From assembly GCF_938010525.1 (NCBI RefSeq), contig NZ_CALLVK010000014.1:1-60260 (forward strand): DNA of 60,260 nucleotides. Reading direction: 5' to 3'. The stretch is from Abiotrophia sp938010525. GTDB lineage: Bacteria; Bacillota; Bacilli; Lactobacillales; Aerococcaceae. A program made the translations under genes and the position numbers. The notes under the pieces are model-generated. The model had not been told where the DNA came from and made no database searches. It saw only the letters and a program-made list of their open reading frames with translations. Position 1 is the stretch's first letter, and each line of letters starts with the position of its first letter. Shown here one piece after another: positions 40,851 to 50,060 of the stretch.

Positions 40851-42623
40851 TTATTGGGGCAGGCGCTCCCACTTGGCCTTGACTAGGTCGCCCTGCTGGC
40901 TGTAGTGGACGCCCATGCTGGTGTCACCCTGCTCAGGCGCCGTCCCACTAATGGCGGCCAGGACCTGACCCGAAGATAGGTCCACTAGGTACCATTGCTG
41001 GCTGGATTTGTCTTGCCCGATTAGGGCCGGTTTCTGGGTCCCCTGATCATTAAAGGCATTGACCTGGCGCATGTCCTGGTAGTCCTTGAAGTCAATGAGC
41101 TTGTCCTTGGCCCGTAGGTGGAGGGCATAGCCGGACTGGGTCTGATAGAGGGTGGCAGACCGGGTCAGCGACCAAGCCTGCTTAATGCCTGTCAGGCGCT
41201 CTTCTTCCCCAATCCAGAGGGTCTGATTGCCCTCTGGCCCTTCAAGGCGACCACTCTCCCCCATTTGATCTAGGCCGGACAAGTCCAGACTAAAACTCGG
41301 AATGGAAATAGGGTCATAGCTAATGACGGCCAACTTGCCGACGTCGACCGCTGGCTTGCGTGGCGGAATAGGATGGCTAGGGCCTGAACCGGTAAAGCGT
41401 CCCAAGATCGCTGCCAGTAAAAAGGCAAGCCCCGCTAAGACCAAGCGCCACATAGGCCAATAAGGCAGGCGGAAGCCCTGCTTGCTCTTCCTAAGCAAAT
41501 GAATCAGGCCATATTGCTGGGCCAGTTGCTTGACCCGCTTGCGCTTGCGACGATTCTGGGTCAGGACTAGGCGGGTCAGAGCCCGGTCTAATTCTTCTTT
41601 CTGGCCATGCTGGCTAATTTGCGCCATGAGGGCTTGGTTGGTCAGCAGTTCTTCTAGGTCCTGGTCATCCAGGAAGCCTCTGAGCGGGGCCAAAAGCTGC
41701 TGAATGTCAACTTGATAGTCCAGGTTGAAGTCCATGGACGGCTGGTAGTCCGCAGGCTCTGGGTCCTGCTCCAGCTCCTCCTGGCGGAAAAGGTCCTGCT
41801 CGGAGTCTTCCAATTCAGAGAAAATGGGGTCGTCAGCCTCCAACTCGTCCAAGTCCCCCAAAGAACTATCGGACTGGCTGTCATCCCAGTTGAGGTCGCC
41901 CGATTGGCGGCGCTCTTCTGCCTGGTCCTGCCAGTTGAGGCTGCCTGACTGGCGACCTTCCTCAGGTTGGTCCTGCCAGCTAAGACTACCCGACTGGCGA
42001 CCTTCCTCAGCTTGGTCCCGCCAGCTAAAGCTGCCCGACTGGCGACTGTCCTCAGGCTGGTCCTGCCAGCTTAAATGACCGTCGCTGACTGGCTCCTGGT
42101 CTTGCGGTGCTGACCAGGACAGGGTCTGGCTGCTACTACTGTCCTCAGGCGCTTGATTGGCATCCGACCAATCTAAGCTGCTTTCAGAGCTAGGCTCTGT
42201 TTGCTTAGGTGCTTGCCATTGGGACTTGGTCTGGCCACTTGGGCCGGCCGACTGGCCAGGCTTTTGGTCGGTTGACTGGCTAGGCTTTTGGTCGGCCGAC
42301 TGGGCTGGCCCCTGATCTGACGGCTTGGCCTTAGACTGCTCGCTGGCATGAGCGGGCTGGCGACCGGCTTTGCTCGTGGCGCTTGGGCCATTGCTTGCTG
42401 ACTGGTCGCCTAAGAAATCCGCCCCCGCCCCTCTGCTTTCTTGGGCAGCTAAGTCGGTCGCCCGCTTGAGCGCCTCTTGATAGGCTGCCTGTAGGGCCTG
42501 GAATTCTTCCGGATGGTCCTCTGGGTGGTAGAGCTTAACTTGTTGTGCGTAGGCCCGCTTAATGGCCTTCTTATCCGCAGTTGGCCCGCTTAGCCCTAAG
42601 ACTTGCCAGGGCGTCTTAGCCAT
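40851..42623 (-). CDS. J-domain-like membrane protein with Gln/Ser-rich repeat linker
   Basis: 590 residues from ATG 42623, which has GGGGAGG six bases upstream and overlaps the Hsp70 gene by 8 bp. Residues 1-60 are J-domain-like (PWQVLGLSGPTADKKAIKRAYAQQVKLYHPEDHPEEF): the HPD motif reads HPE. A long Gln/Ser/Pro-rich linker follows with 15-residue tandem repeats of the type GSLSWQDQPEEGRQS (about 41885-42080). Near residue 410 one membrane helix (RLVLAGLAFLLAAILGRF), then an extracellular domain of about 170 residues with WIGEEERLTG. Compare DjlB/DjlC partners of HscC in E. coli. Confidence 0.75.
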   Translation of the reverse strand: MAKTPWQVLGLSGPTADKKAIKRAYAQQVKLYHPEDHPEEFQALQAAYQEALKRATDLAAQESRGAGADFLGDQSASNGPSATSKAGRQPAHASEQSKAKPSDQGPAQSADQKPSQSTDQKPGQSAGPSGQTKSQWQAPKQTEPSSESSLDWSDANQAPEDSSSSQTLSWSAPQDQEPVSDGHLSWQDQPEDSRQSGSFSWRDQAEEGRQSGSLSWQDQPEEGRQSGSLNWQDQAEERRQSGDLNWDDSQSDSSLGDLDELEADDPIFSELEDSEQDLFRQEELEQDPEPADYQPSMDFNLDYQVDIQQLLAPLRGFLDDQDLEELLTNQALMAQISQHGQKEELDRALTRLVLTQNRRKRKRVKQLAQQYGLIHLLRKSKQGFRLPYWPMWRLVLAGLAFLLAAILGRFTGSGPSHPIPPRKPAVDVGKLAVISYDPISIPSFSLDLSGLDQMGESGRLEGPEGNQTLWIGEEERLTGIKQAWSLTRSATLYQTQSGYALHLRAKDKLIDFKDYQDMRQVNAFNDQGTQKPALIGQDKSSQQWYLVDLSSGQVLAAISGTAPEQGDTSMGVHYSQQGDLVKAKWERLPQ

Positions 42624-44448
42624 GGGCATCCTCCCCTTCCTCAGTTTCACTATCCTCATTGAGGAATTCCATGACGGTCCGGTCTAGTTCGGCTTCTAGC
42701 TCTTGGTCCCAATCCGAATCTTGGTCCCAGTCAGACTCCACATCCCGGAAGATATCGCCCATGCCGGCATCCAAGCCCCACTCTAGGTGGTCTAGGTAGT
42801 CATTGGTTGAATCCAGCAACTGCCGCTTCTTGAGCAGGTTGTTCTGATAACGGGCAAAGAGGCGGGAGAAGCGCATCAGAGTCAGTTGTAAGGCTTGCTG
42901 TTGGTCCAGATTCAACTCTTGGTAGAGACGCAGGGCCCGTTCAAAGAGGGCATCCCGCTCTGGCTGGCTAGCCAATTGTAGAGCCAGCTCCTTGATTTCC
43001 TTATGGGCCGTGTCAGTGGCATCTACCGCTACCAGGCTCTTGTTAGGGCCCAGCTTGTAGGTCTTAACTTCGTCGGTGGCCACGGTCTTGATTTCCACAT
43101 AGAGAATGGAGTTGATGTCATAGGAATAGGTGACCGCGAAGGACTGATCGTCAACATTGCTAGGCACCGGCAACTGAACCGAGCCCAGGAAGAGATTATC
43201 CTTGGCATACATGGCTTCCCCCTGGTAGACCTTGAAGCGAATGGTTGGTTGATCCTTACGGACTGGCGAATAAATCTGGGTCTTGCTACTTGGCAGAACA
43301 GAGTTGCGCGCAATTAGGACGTCGGACAAATCCTTGTCCTCATCCACATAGTTGTGCACCGAAGTAGACAGGGAGAAAGGACAAATGTCGGTCACCACCA
43401 AGTCCTTGACCTCCTGGGCCCGGGTCTTGATACCGATATACTGACCTAAACCAAGGGCCACTAACTCGTCCATCTTCTGACCGCTAACGACTGGCAGGTT
43501 AAGTAGGCGCTTGAGGTAGTCATTGACCACCGGCATGTAGGAAGAACCCCCAACCAAGATCAGGCGATCTAGTTCGCCCGCGCCAAACTTACTTTCCACA
43601 ATGGCCTTGCGGATGACTTCCCGCATGCGTTTGAAGAGGGGCTGGCTGATTTCAGCCAATAATTCATTGGTAATCTTGTATTCGTGGGACTTGCCTTCCA
43701 GTTGGACCTGCATATTGACTGACTCAAATTCAGACAATTGCTTCTTGACCCGCTCCGCCGCCAAGAGCAGAGAGTTGCGGGTCCGGCGATTGAGGGCTTC
43801 AAAGTTAGTCCCAGCCTTGCGGCAAACATATTGGGCAATCAATCGGTCGAAGTCGCTACCGCCTAGGTGGTTATCCCCGGCAATAGCCGCAATGGAGATA
43901 ACATTTTCGAAGCAGTCCACCACGGACACGTCCAGGGTCCCGCCCCCAAAGTCGAAGACCACGAAGGTCTCGAATTCATCTGCCTCGTGACAGGCAATGG
44001 CTGCTGCAGACGGCTCATTAATAAGACGTTCTACCTTGAGACCTAGCAATTCGCCCGCCTTCTTAGTGGCTTGGCGTTGCTCCGCGTTGAAGTAAGCCGG
44101 CACACTAATAACCAGCTCAGTCACCGTCTGACCTAAAAAGGCCTCGGCGTCTGCCACCAACTGTTTGAGGACGCAGGCTGACAATTCTTCCGGCTGGAAG
44201 GCCCGTTTGGACAGGGTAATTTGGCGGTTGGCCCCCATATGGAGCTTGAAGAGTTGGGCGGTGTCTTGGGGATGGGTCACTAATTTCTCCCGTGCAATCT
44301 TACCCACTTGGATTTCCGACCCGTCGTAGTAGACCACGCTAGGGGTCAGATATTCCCCAAAACTATTGGGAATCATGCGAACTTGTCCGTCACTATAGGC
44401 CACCGCCAAGCTGTTGGTGGTACCTAAGTCAATACCGATAACTGTCAT
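42616..44448 (-). CDS. Hsp70 family chaperone, HscC-like
   Basis: 610 residues. Hsp70 ATPase motifs: IGIDLGTTNSLAVAY, ISVPAYFNAEQRQATKKAG, LINEPSAAAIACH, VVFDFGGGTLDVSVVD, LILVGGSSYMPVV. The C-terminal substrate and lid region is divergent and ends in an acidic tail. The sequence departs from housekeeping DnaK and, with two J-like membrane proteins beside it, resembles HscC-type accessory chaperones. No grpE or hrcA is near. Client proteins unknown. Located 5 bp after the upstream J-like gene. Confidence 0.85.
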   Translation of the reverse strand: MTVIGIDLGTTNSLAVAYSDGQVRMIPNSFGEYLTPSVVYYDGSEIQVGKIAREKLVTHPQDTAQLFKLHMGANRQITLSKRAFQPEELSACVLKQLVADAEAFLGQTVTELVISVPAYFNAEQRQATKKAGELLGLKVERLINEPSAAAIACHEADEFETFVVFDFGGGTLDVSVVDCFENVISIAAIAGDNHLGGSDFDRLIAQYVCRKAGTNFEALNRRTRNSLLLAAERVKKQLSEFESVNMQVQLEGKSHEYKITNELLAEISQPLFKRMREVIRKAIVESKFGAGELDRLILVGGSSYMPVVNDYLKRLLNLPVVSGQKMDELVALGLGQYIGIKTRAQEVKDLVVTDICPFSLSTSVHNYVDEDKDLSDVLIARNSVLPSSKTQIYSPVRKDQPTIRFKVYQGEAMYAKDNLFLGSVQLPVPSNVDDQSFAVTYSYDINSILYVEIKTVATDEVKTYKLGPNKSLVAVDATDTAHKEIKELALQLASQPERDALFERALRLYQELNLDQQQALQLTLMRFSRLFARYQNNLLKKRQLLDSTNDYLDHLEWGLDAGMGDIFRDVESDWDQDSDWDQELEAELDRTVMEFLNEDSETEEGEDAHG

Positions 44449-44453
44449 AATAC

Positions 44454-45809
44454 TTACTCCTTTTCACGCGATTGGAATCTGGCCAGCAAAGCCCCCACAA
44501 GGTAGGGAACTAAGGTCAGGGCCATGACCCACCAGATAATGTTGGGCACCTGCCAGAAGGCACCTTGATAGAGTCGCCAAGCCACTAGCAAGGCCGAGAC
44601 GCTGATCAGGTAGCTGACCTGGTTAAGCAGGTAGCGCCCTGCTGGCTTCTTGGTCGGGTCTAGTTTGGCGTTGACATATAAATAGAAGCTACTTAATAAG
44701 AAGATAGAAAAATTAGGCTGGCTCATGCGCAAGAACCAGGCAACCAGGCTGATTAAGACCAGGGCGGCCAAAATCAAATAGAGGATGGGTTGGCCCGCAT
44801 CATAGACCTGATTTTTGAAGTGAAAGGCCCCCATGCCTAAGCCCCGCTGGGCCAAGAGCAGGACCGCCACTAAGACCATCAGCAGGCCAAAGGTCCAGCC
44901 AAAGGCCGGCAACCAGGTCTCTTGCCAGACCGCCAAGAGGCCCAAAACCAGGGTAGCCAGATAGAGGCCGGCCAAGGGCAGACTGGACAGGGCCAGATAG
45001 CGATAGCCCCTGCTATCCAAGTAATGAGGGAAGTGTCCCCAGTTGTTGACCGTACTATACTCTAGTTCGAAGCAGTAGCAGACTAAGGCGTTGCTGGCCA
45101 CCAAGGGCAGCCAGACGGCATAGGCTTGGGGCCAAATCATGATTCCCAACCAGATTAAAATCTGTAAGCCAAAGCAAGCCAGACTACCAATGGTCGTGAT
45201 GAGACCCGCCAGCAGCATGCAACGGTTGGTTGGATACCAGGACTTGCCCACCAGCTCTTCCCAGCGCTGATTGACCCGCTGGCCAAGGGCTTGGGTCAGG
45301 TCAGGGTCGCCCTTGAGGCTGGGGACATAGCCGATGAGGGTGTAAAGTACCCGTTTATTTTCTAATGATTCTAGGGGCAGCTGCTGGAGGGCCAAGAGGA
45401 AGTCTTCCTGGGGCACCTGCCAGTCCTTATTGGCTTGGTCGACTAGGAGTTGCTGCCAGGCTGACCAGTCATTGAATTGGGCCTTGACCCCGGCCAGGTT
45501 CTGGACCAGTCGATTATGAGCCACCTGCTGGCTGAATTGGCCCGACAGGCCTGACGCCATCCAGGCTTCCAGGTCAAAGTCGGTCCAGTCGGTCCTTGAC
45601 TGCTCATACGGATCATCCAGGTCATTAAACAAGCTGGCGATGTCCTGGCTAGCCCCCCGCTGACTGAGGGCCCATTGGTAGGCCGCTTCTAGTTGGGCCA
45701 GAGCCTGGGCATCCTCCTGCCACTCCTCATAGCGTTGGCGATAGGCTGCCTCTAGGACCGCCTCATCCTCTGTGGGACCCTCTAGGCCCAATATTTCATA
45801 TGCTAACAT
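44454..45809 (-). CDS. J-like polytopic membrane protein without HPD
   Basis: 451 residues. The first 50 (LAYEILGLEGPTEDEAVLEAAYRQRYEEWQEDAQALAQLEAAYQWAL in shortened form) match the helical outline of a J domain but lack the HPD tripeptide. A cytoplasmic region of about 130 residues follows and then some eight to nine membrane helices (about residues 195-445). It heads an operon with the Hsp70 and the second J-like protein. It may be a non-catalytic membrane anchor for the chaperone (inference). Confidence 0.7.
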   Translation of the reverse strand: MLAYEILGLEGPTEDEAVLEAAYRQRYEEWQEDAQALAQLEAAYQWALSQRGASQDIASLFNDLDDPYEQSRTDWTDFDLEAWMASGLSGQFSQQVAHNRLVQNLAGVKAQFNDWSAWQQLLVDQANKDWQVPQEDFLLALQQLPLESLENKRVLYTLIGYVPSLKGDPDLTQALGQRVNQRWEELVGKSWYPTNRCMLLAGLITTIGSLACFGLQILIWLGIMIWPQAYAVWLPLVASNALVCYCFELEYSTVNNWGHFPHYLDSRGYRYLALSSLPLAGLYLATLVLGLLAVWQETWLPAFGWTFGLLMVLVAVLLLAQRGLGMGAFHFKNQVYDAGQPILYLILAALVLISLVAWFLRMSQPNFSIFLLSSFYLYVNAKLDPTKKPAGRYLLNQVSYLISVSALLVAWRLYQGAFWQVPNIIWWVMALTLVPYLVGALLARFQSREKE

Positions 45810-45968
45810 TTTGTCGCCCCCTCCGTCGCGCGGTCATATTTTTCTGCTTGATTTTCGTGCTTCTATTGTACTACAGATTGAGGCCAGTTGAAAGTTAGGG
45901 CCTTTTCTTGGGCAAGGAGCGCCTGGGTCTGCTATACTAGAGCTAAACATCCATAAGGAGGGATTAGT

Positions 45969-46403
45969 ATGGTATTAGGCAATTTATTCCAAGGCCTTTC
46001 CGGCAATATGAGCGAGGTCTCCAAGGACAGCTTGGCCAAGGACTACGGCCACCTCTTAATTGAAAAGGAGGAAATCCAGGCGGGCTATGCCCTCATTCGG
46101 GACCTGGTTATCTTCACCAATATCCGCATCCTCTTGGTCGACCGCCAAGGCACCACCGGCAAGAAGGCCCGCTATAAGACCATCTTCCTCATGAACATTA
46201 TTAATGTCGAGCTAGAAACGGCTGGCGCCATGCTGGATGACAGCGAACTGACCATTGAGTATCTGGATAACATCCGCCTCAAGGCCCACACCGAAAGCCG
46301 TCAGACCCTGACCCTAGAATTCCCCAAACGCTATGACATGGGTCCCCTCTATACCATGTTAATGAAACTGGCCTATGAGAACCGGCTAAGGGCTAATGGG
46401 TAG
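45969..46403 (+). CDS. Bacterial PH-domain protein
   Basis: 144 residues of the bPH_1 type: VLGNLFQGLSG start, LLIEKEEIQAGYALIRDLVIFTNIRILLVDRQGTTGKKARYKT, and a C-terminal helix. Such single-domain proteins are common in lactic acid bacteria and have no firm function. A TATACT box (45933-45938) and AAGGAGG precede the ATG. Diverges from the chaperone operon. Confidence 0.8.
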   Translation: MVLGNLFQGLSGNMSEVSKDSLAKDYGHLLIEKEEIQAGYALIRDLVIFTNIRILLVDRQGTTGKKARYKTIFLMNIINVELETAGAMLDDSELTIEYLDNIRLKAHTESRQTLTLEFPKRYDMGPLYTMLMKLAYENRLRANG

Positions 46404-46485
46404 AGATTAGACATATAGTAGCTAATTAACTATTATTTAGCAAGTCAGAGATAAAAACTGGAAATAGGTCATCATTATAAGGGAC

Positions 46486-46541
46486 TTATTTTCGGTTTTT
46501 GCATTAAAACCGAAAATAACCCACCTAATATAAGTAGGTGG
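46486..46541 (+). terminator. Double hairpin after the PH-domain gene
   Basis: A perfect 14-bp stem TTATTTTCGGTTTT/AAAACCGAAAATAA (46486-46519) is followed at once by CCACCTA/TAGGTGG and an AT-rich tail (ATTATTTTATA). The second hairpin is the better terminator. Between 46542 and 46838 the sequence is AT-rich with no gene or repeat that I can see. Confidence 0.6.
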
Positions 46542-46838
46542 ATTATTTTATATAGCTTTATTCTTTAACTAGAACTGAGTTTGGAAACTTCAGAATAGTC
46601 TACTCTACTCAAATACTATATATAGTATGCAAAATCTCCAGCAACTTCTCATTCCGTGTTACTGGTCTTGAGTTACTTAAGTATTAGGAGTATAATTTGC
46701 TTGTAAGAATTACTGCTTAACCTATAAATTTATGCGTCTTTACGTATGAGGGCAATGGATAAGGAAGTAGCAACACATGATTAACTAGCCGTATAGATTT
46801 AGATGGTTGTCAGTAAGCTAAAAAAGTTAGCAAAAGCT

Positions 46839-46867
46839 TTGACATTTTTGGCAAAAAGTACTATACT
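46839..46867 (+). promoter_or_regulatory. Consensus promoter of the abiF-type RNA
   Basis: TTGACA (46839-46844), 17-bp spacer, TATACT (46862-46867): a near-perfect sigma-A promoter, expected start near 46874. Confidence 0.85.
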
Positions 46868-46873
46868 ATGGTT

Positions 46874-46940
46874 AATCTTAATGAAGGGCAGAGGTTCTGC
46901 CAACCGAAAGACCGTAGGTATTAGTATCTACGGTCTTTTG
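46874..46940 (+). ncRNA. abiF-type small RNA upstream of the Abi gene
   Basis: About 67 nt, beginning after a strong promoter. It holds GGCAGA-GGT-TCTGCC (46887-46901) and a strong terminator hairpin GACCGTAG...CTACGGTC with TTTT (46910-46939) that ends 20 bp before the Abi start codon. The layout (short RNA with a hairpin pair, terminator, then an AbiF/AbiD gene) agrees with the abiF RNA motif and with RNA-antitoxin models for Abi_2/AbiF systems. Assignment is from layout and memory, not from a covariance search. Confidence 0.75.
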
Positions 46941-46959
46941 CGTTTAGGGGGATATTATA

Positions 46960-47919
46960 ATGACCAAGCCGTTTAGATCCGTCACAGATCAAGTCGTAAT
47001 CTTAGAAGCTAGGGGGCTTTCTTTCAAAGATAAGGCACAAGCAATGAAGATACTAGAGCGATACGGCTACTACGAAATTATTAATGGGTACAAAGATCCT
47101 TTCTTAGAGTCAAGTAATCCAGAGAAATATATATACGAGGCATGTTTTGAAGATATCTATGCTTTGTATTCTTTCGATGCTGCACTTAGAGACTATACCT
47201 TAGTCACTATGTTAAACATTGAGAGGAATCTGAGAGCTATCGTTAGCTACACCATTGCTGAAACATTCGGCCATTTAGAAAGCGACTATTTAAAACGCTC
47301 AAACTACAAAGACGGCAAGAAATACAAAGATGGCTATAAACTTGATCAGCTATTACTAAAATTCAAAAAAATCATCCATGATGATACTCAGCCATTTAAG
47401 CACTACAAACAGGCACATGGCAATTGTCCGCCTTGGATTCTAGTCAAAGGCATGACCTTTGGCAATCTCATTAATTTTATCAAACTTCAAAAATCAGAGA
47501 TTAAGAGTCGAATTATAGCTAGATGCTACGGAGCGGAAGAAAGCTCCATCACGGAGGAGCTTAAAACTTTCTTCATGGAATCAATGTATTTGTTCCTTGC
47601 CTACCGTAACCGTTGTGCTCACAGCGGTCGAATCTATAACTATAAATCGTCGAAAGCAAAAGTCTCCTTCTGCGCCCCTATCCACGCCAAGCGAAAGATT
47701 AACGAAGCAAAATATCGACAAGGCTTCGGTAAAAATGACTGGAATGCACTCCAGTTAGCCCTTAGCTTGTTTGATGATAAAACTCCAGCGAAGCTCTTCG
47801 ACCAAAATCTGAAGGACTTACTACTAAAATATTCTCATATTTTCCCTGATAGCAATGATTTCCTAACTCAAGAAATGAAATTACTACCCGAGCAAATCCA
47901 AGCTATTTTAAAGGATTGA
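46960..47919 (+). CDS. Abi_2 (AbiD/AbiF) family abortive-infection protein
   Basis: 319 residues. Family landmarks: QVVILEARGLSFKDKAQAMKILERYGYYEIINGYKDPF near the start, MLNIERNLRAIVSYTIAETFGH, PPWILVKGMTFGNLINF, and the HEPN RxxxxH motif in YRNRCAHSGRIYN. HEPN proteins of this family are thought to cut RNA and arrest growth on phage attack; the RNA just upstream is the likely antitoxin or guide-like partner. Markedly more AT-rich than its neighbours, next to a tRNA gene: probably acquired by transfer. Confidence 0.9.
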   Translation: MTKPFRSVTDQVVILEARGLSFKDKAQAMKILERYGYYEIINGYKDPFLESSNPEKYIYEACFEDIYALYSFDAALRDYTLVTMLNIERNLRAIVSYTIAETFGHLESDYLKRSNYKDGKKYKDGYKLDQLLLKFKKIIHDDTQPFKHYKQAHGNCPPWILVKGMTFGNLINFIKLQKSEIKSRIIARCYGAEESSITEELKTFFMESMYLFLAYRNRCAHSGRIYNYKSSKAKVSFCAPIHAKRKINEAKYRQGFGKNDWNALQLALSLFDDKTPAKLFDQNLKDLLLKYSHIFPDSNDFLTQEMKLLPEQIQAILKD

Positions 47920-47929
47920 CAGTAACATG

Positions 47930-47968
47930 AAAAGCCACCCTTGAATACAATGTTCAAGGGTGGCTTTT
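47930..47968 (+). terminator. Terminator of the Abi gene
   Basis: Perfect 16-bp stem starting AAAAGCCACCC, 7-nt loop, ending GGTGGCTTTT, right after the Abi stop codon. Confidence 0.9.
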
Positions 47969-47997
47969 GAGCTCGGGGCAATAGACAGTGCCCCTGA

Positions 47998-48071
47998 CAT
48001 CCCAGGAGGGATTCGAACCCCCGACCGTTCGCTTAGAAGGCGAATGCTCTATCCAGCTGAGCTACTGAGAC
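47998..48071 (-). tRNA. tRNA-Arg (anticodon TCT)
   Basis: 74 nt on minus. Acceptor arms GTCTCAG/CTGGGAT (1:72 is a G-U pair), D-arm GCTCAGCTGGATAGAGC, anticodon stem TTCGC/GCGAA with loop CTTCTAA (anticodon TCT), variable CGGTC, T-arm GGGGGTTCGAATCCCTC. CCA is not encoded. Confidence 0.95.
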
Positions 48072-48276
48072 ATGATGTATTCGCAAGTCGAATACCTATC
48101 TATTTTACGGCATGGGACGGCCTTTGTCAAGGTCTGTCAGGCCTGGGCTGGCAGATGAGCTAGCCTGGTCCTAAGCCGAGACATCGCAAGCGCCCCTTCT
48201 CGGTCGGCTCTTTTACTTAACTTGAGTCCTGGCCTCCCCTTCTCAGCTAGCTCCCAAGTCCAAAGCCCAGCCCATA

Positions 48277-48308
48277 CAAAAAGAGACCAGGACCACCGTC
48301 CTAGTCTC
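48277..48308 (-). terminator. Terminator of ptsHI
   Basis: Stem GAGACCAGGAC/GTCCTAGTCTC (one mismatch) with T-run on minus after the ptsI stop. The part between the tRNA and this hairpin (48072-48276) holds nothing recognisable. Confidence 0.75.
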
Positions 48309-48323
48309 CTAATTCTTAGCTTA

Positions 48324-50060
48324 TTATGCTTGGCCAGTTGCTTTGGCAACGGCTTCAGCTACCAAGGCTTCTACTTCATCAACAGTGGTGCACTCGTTGA
48401 TGGCTTTGTCAGCCAAGGCTTTCATTTCTTGAGAGTCCAACTTGGTTAAGAGGGAGCGCGTCTTCAAGATAGAAGTCGCTGACATAGAGAACTCGTCTAA
48501 GCCCATCCCTAAGAGGAGTGGCACAGCCGTTTGGTCCCCAGCCATTTCCCCACACATACCAGTCCATTTGCCTTCAGCATGCGATGCGTCGATGACGTGC
48601 TTGATCAAGGTCAAGATAGATGGGTTGTAAGGTTGGTAGAGGTAAGAGACTTGCTCGTTCATCCGGTCCGCCGCCATAGTGTATTGGATCAAGTCGTTGG
48701 TACCGATAGAGAAGAAGTCTACTTCCTTAGCAAATTGATGAGCCAAGACAGCCGCAGCTGGAATCTCAATCATGATCCCGACTTGGATGCCGTCAGCTAC
48801 TGCCACGCCTTCAGCGACTAATTCAGCCTTGACTTCTTCGTAGAAGGACTTAGCTGAACGGAATTCGCTCAAGGTCGCGATCATTGGGAACATAATCCGT
48901 AAGTTACCATGAACAGACGCGCGTAAGAGAGCCCGCAATTGGGTCTTGAACATGTCGCGTTGGTCCAAGGAAATCCGGATAGCCCGGTAACCCAAGAATG
49001 GGTTCATTTCGTGTGGTAATTCCAAGTATGGTAACTCTTTGTCACCACCGATATCCATGGTACGTACCACCACTGGCTTGCCAGCCATTGATTCCAATAC
49101 GGCCTTGTAAGCTTCGTATTGTTCATCTTCAGTTGGGAAATCAGCAGAGTCCATGTAAAGGAACTCAGTCCGGTAGAGACCGACTGCTTCCCCACCGTTA
49201 GCCAAGACACCGGCTACGTCTTTTGGCGTCCCGATATTGGCAGCCAATTCCACGTGTTTGCCGTCTTTGGTTACGGATGGTGCAGAGACCAGTTTTGCCC
49301 ATTCTGCTTTTTGGTCAGCGAAGGCTTGGGCTTTTTGGCGGTATTCCGCTACTTCCGCTTCGCTAGGGTTAACAAGTACTTTACCTTCTAAGGCGTCGAC
49401 GATCAGTAAGTCGCCATCCTTAACCACATGGGTTACTTCCTTGGTCCCGACAATGGCAGGAATTTCCAAAGAGCGCGCCATAATGGCTGAGTGAGACGTG
49501 CGTCCGCCAATATTTGTTACAAAGGCCCGAACGTATTTCTTGTTCAATTGCGCCGTGTCACTTGGAGTCAAGTCATGGGCAATGACAATGGCTTCTTCAG
49601 AGATAGTAGCTGGACTTGGTAACTTAACGCCTAAGAGAGCGGCAAGTACGCGTTCAGATACGTCTTTGATGTCGGCTGCACGCTCTTGCATGTATGGGTT
49701 GTCTTCCATTGATTTGAACAATTGGATGAACATGCCACTTACATCACGCAAGGCTGCTTCCGCATTTACCTTTTCGTTACGGATAGTGTTTTTGATTTGG
49801 TCAGTTAATTCTGGGTCGCCTAATACCAACAAGTGAGCTTCAAAGACCTGTGCCTCGTGGGCGCCTAAAGCGTCTAATGCCAAGTCACGAATGGCAGTGA
49901 TCTCTTCTTTGGCTTGAGCCAAGGCAGCATCCAAACGCGCAACTTCGGCGTCAGTGTCTGCTACGGCTACTCGCTCAAAGCTCAAATCTGGCTCCGTTAA
50001 TAAATAAGCAGGAGCGATGGCAATCCCATCACTCGCTGCAATACCCGCTAAGTAAGTCAT
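48324..50060 (-). CDS. ptsI: Phosphoenolpyruvate-protein phosphotransferase (enzyme I)
   Basis: 578 residues. The phosphorylated His is in NIGGRTSHSAIMARSLEIPA; C-terminal PEP-binding signatures include GLYRTEFLYMD, RTMDIGGDKELPY and FSIGTNDLIQYTMAADR. Passes phosphate from PEP to HPr, driving all PTS sugar uptake. Overlaps ptsH by one base, so the two are translated together. Confidence 0.95.
   Translation of the reverse strand: MTYLAGIAASDGIAIAPAYLLTEPDLSFERVAVADTDAEVARLDAALAQAKEEITAIRDLALDALGAHEAQVFEAHLLVLGDPELTDQIKNTIRNEKVNAEAALRDVSGMFIQLFKSMEDNPYMQERAADIKDVSERVLAALLGVKLPSPATISEEAIVIAHDLTPSDTAQLNKKYVRAFVTNIGGRTSHSAIMARSLEIPAIVGTKEVTHVVKDGDLLIVDALEGKVLVNPSEAEVAEYRQKAQAFADQKAEWAKLVSAPSVTKDGKHVELAANIGTPKDVAGVLANGGEAVGLYRTEFLYMDSADFPTEDEQYEAYKAVLESMAGKPVVVRTMDIGGDKELPYLELPHEMNPFLGYRAIRISLDQRDMFKTQLRALLRASVHGNLRIMFPMIATLSEFRSAKSFYEEVKAELVAEGVAVADGIQVGIMIEIPAAAVLAHQFAKEVDFFSIGTNDLIQYTMAADRMNEQVSYLYQPYNPSILTLIKHVIDASHAEGKWTGMCGEMAGDQTAVPLLLGMGLDEFSMSATSILKTRSLLTKLDSQEMKALADKAINECTTVDEVEALVAEAVAKATGQA

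Noticed and set aside
46404..48071. Genomic island with tRNA-Arg as attachment site
   Set aside because: No second copy of the tRNA 3' end was found near 46404 and no integrase is present, though the Abi gene looks acquired.
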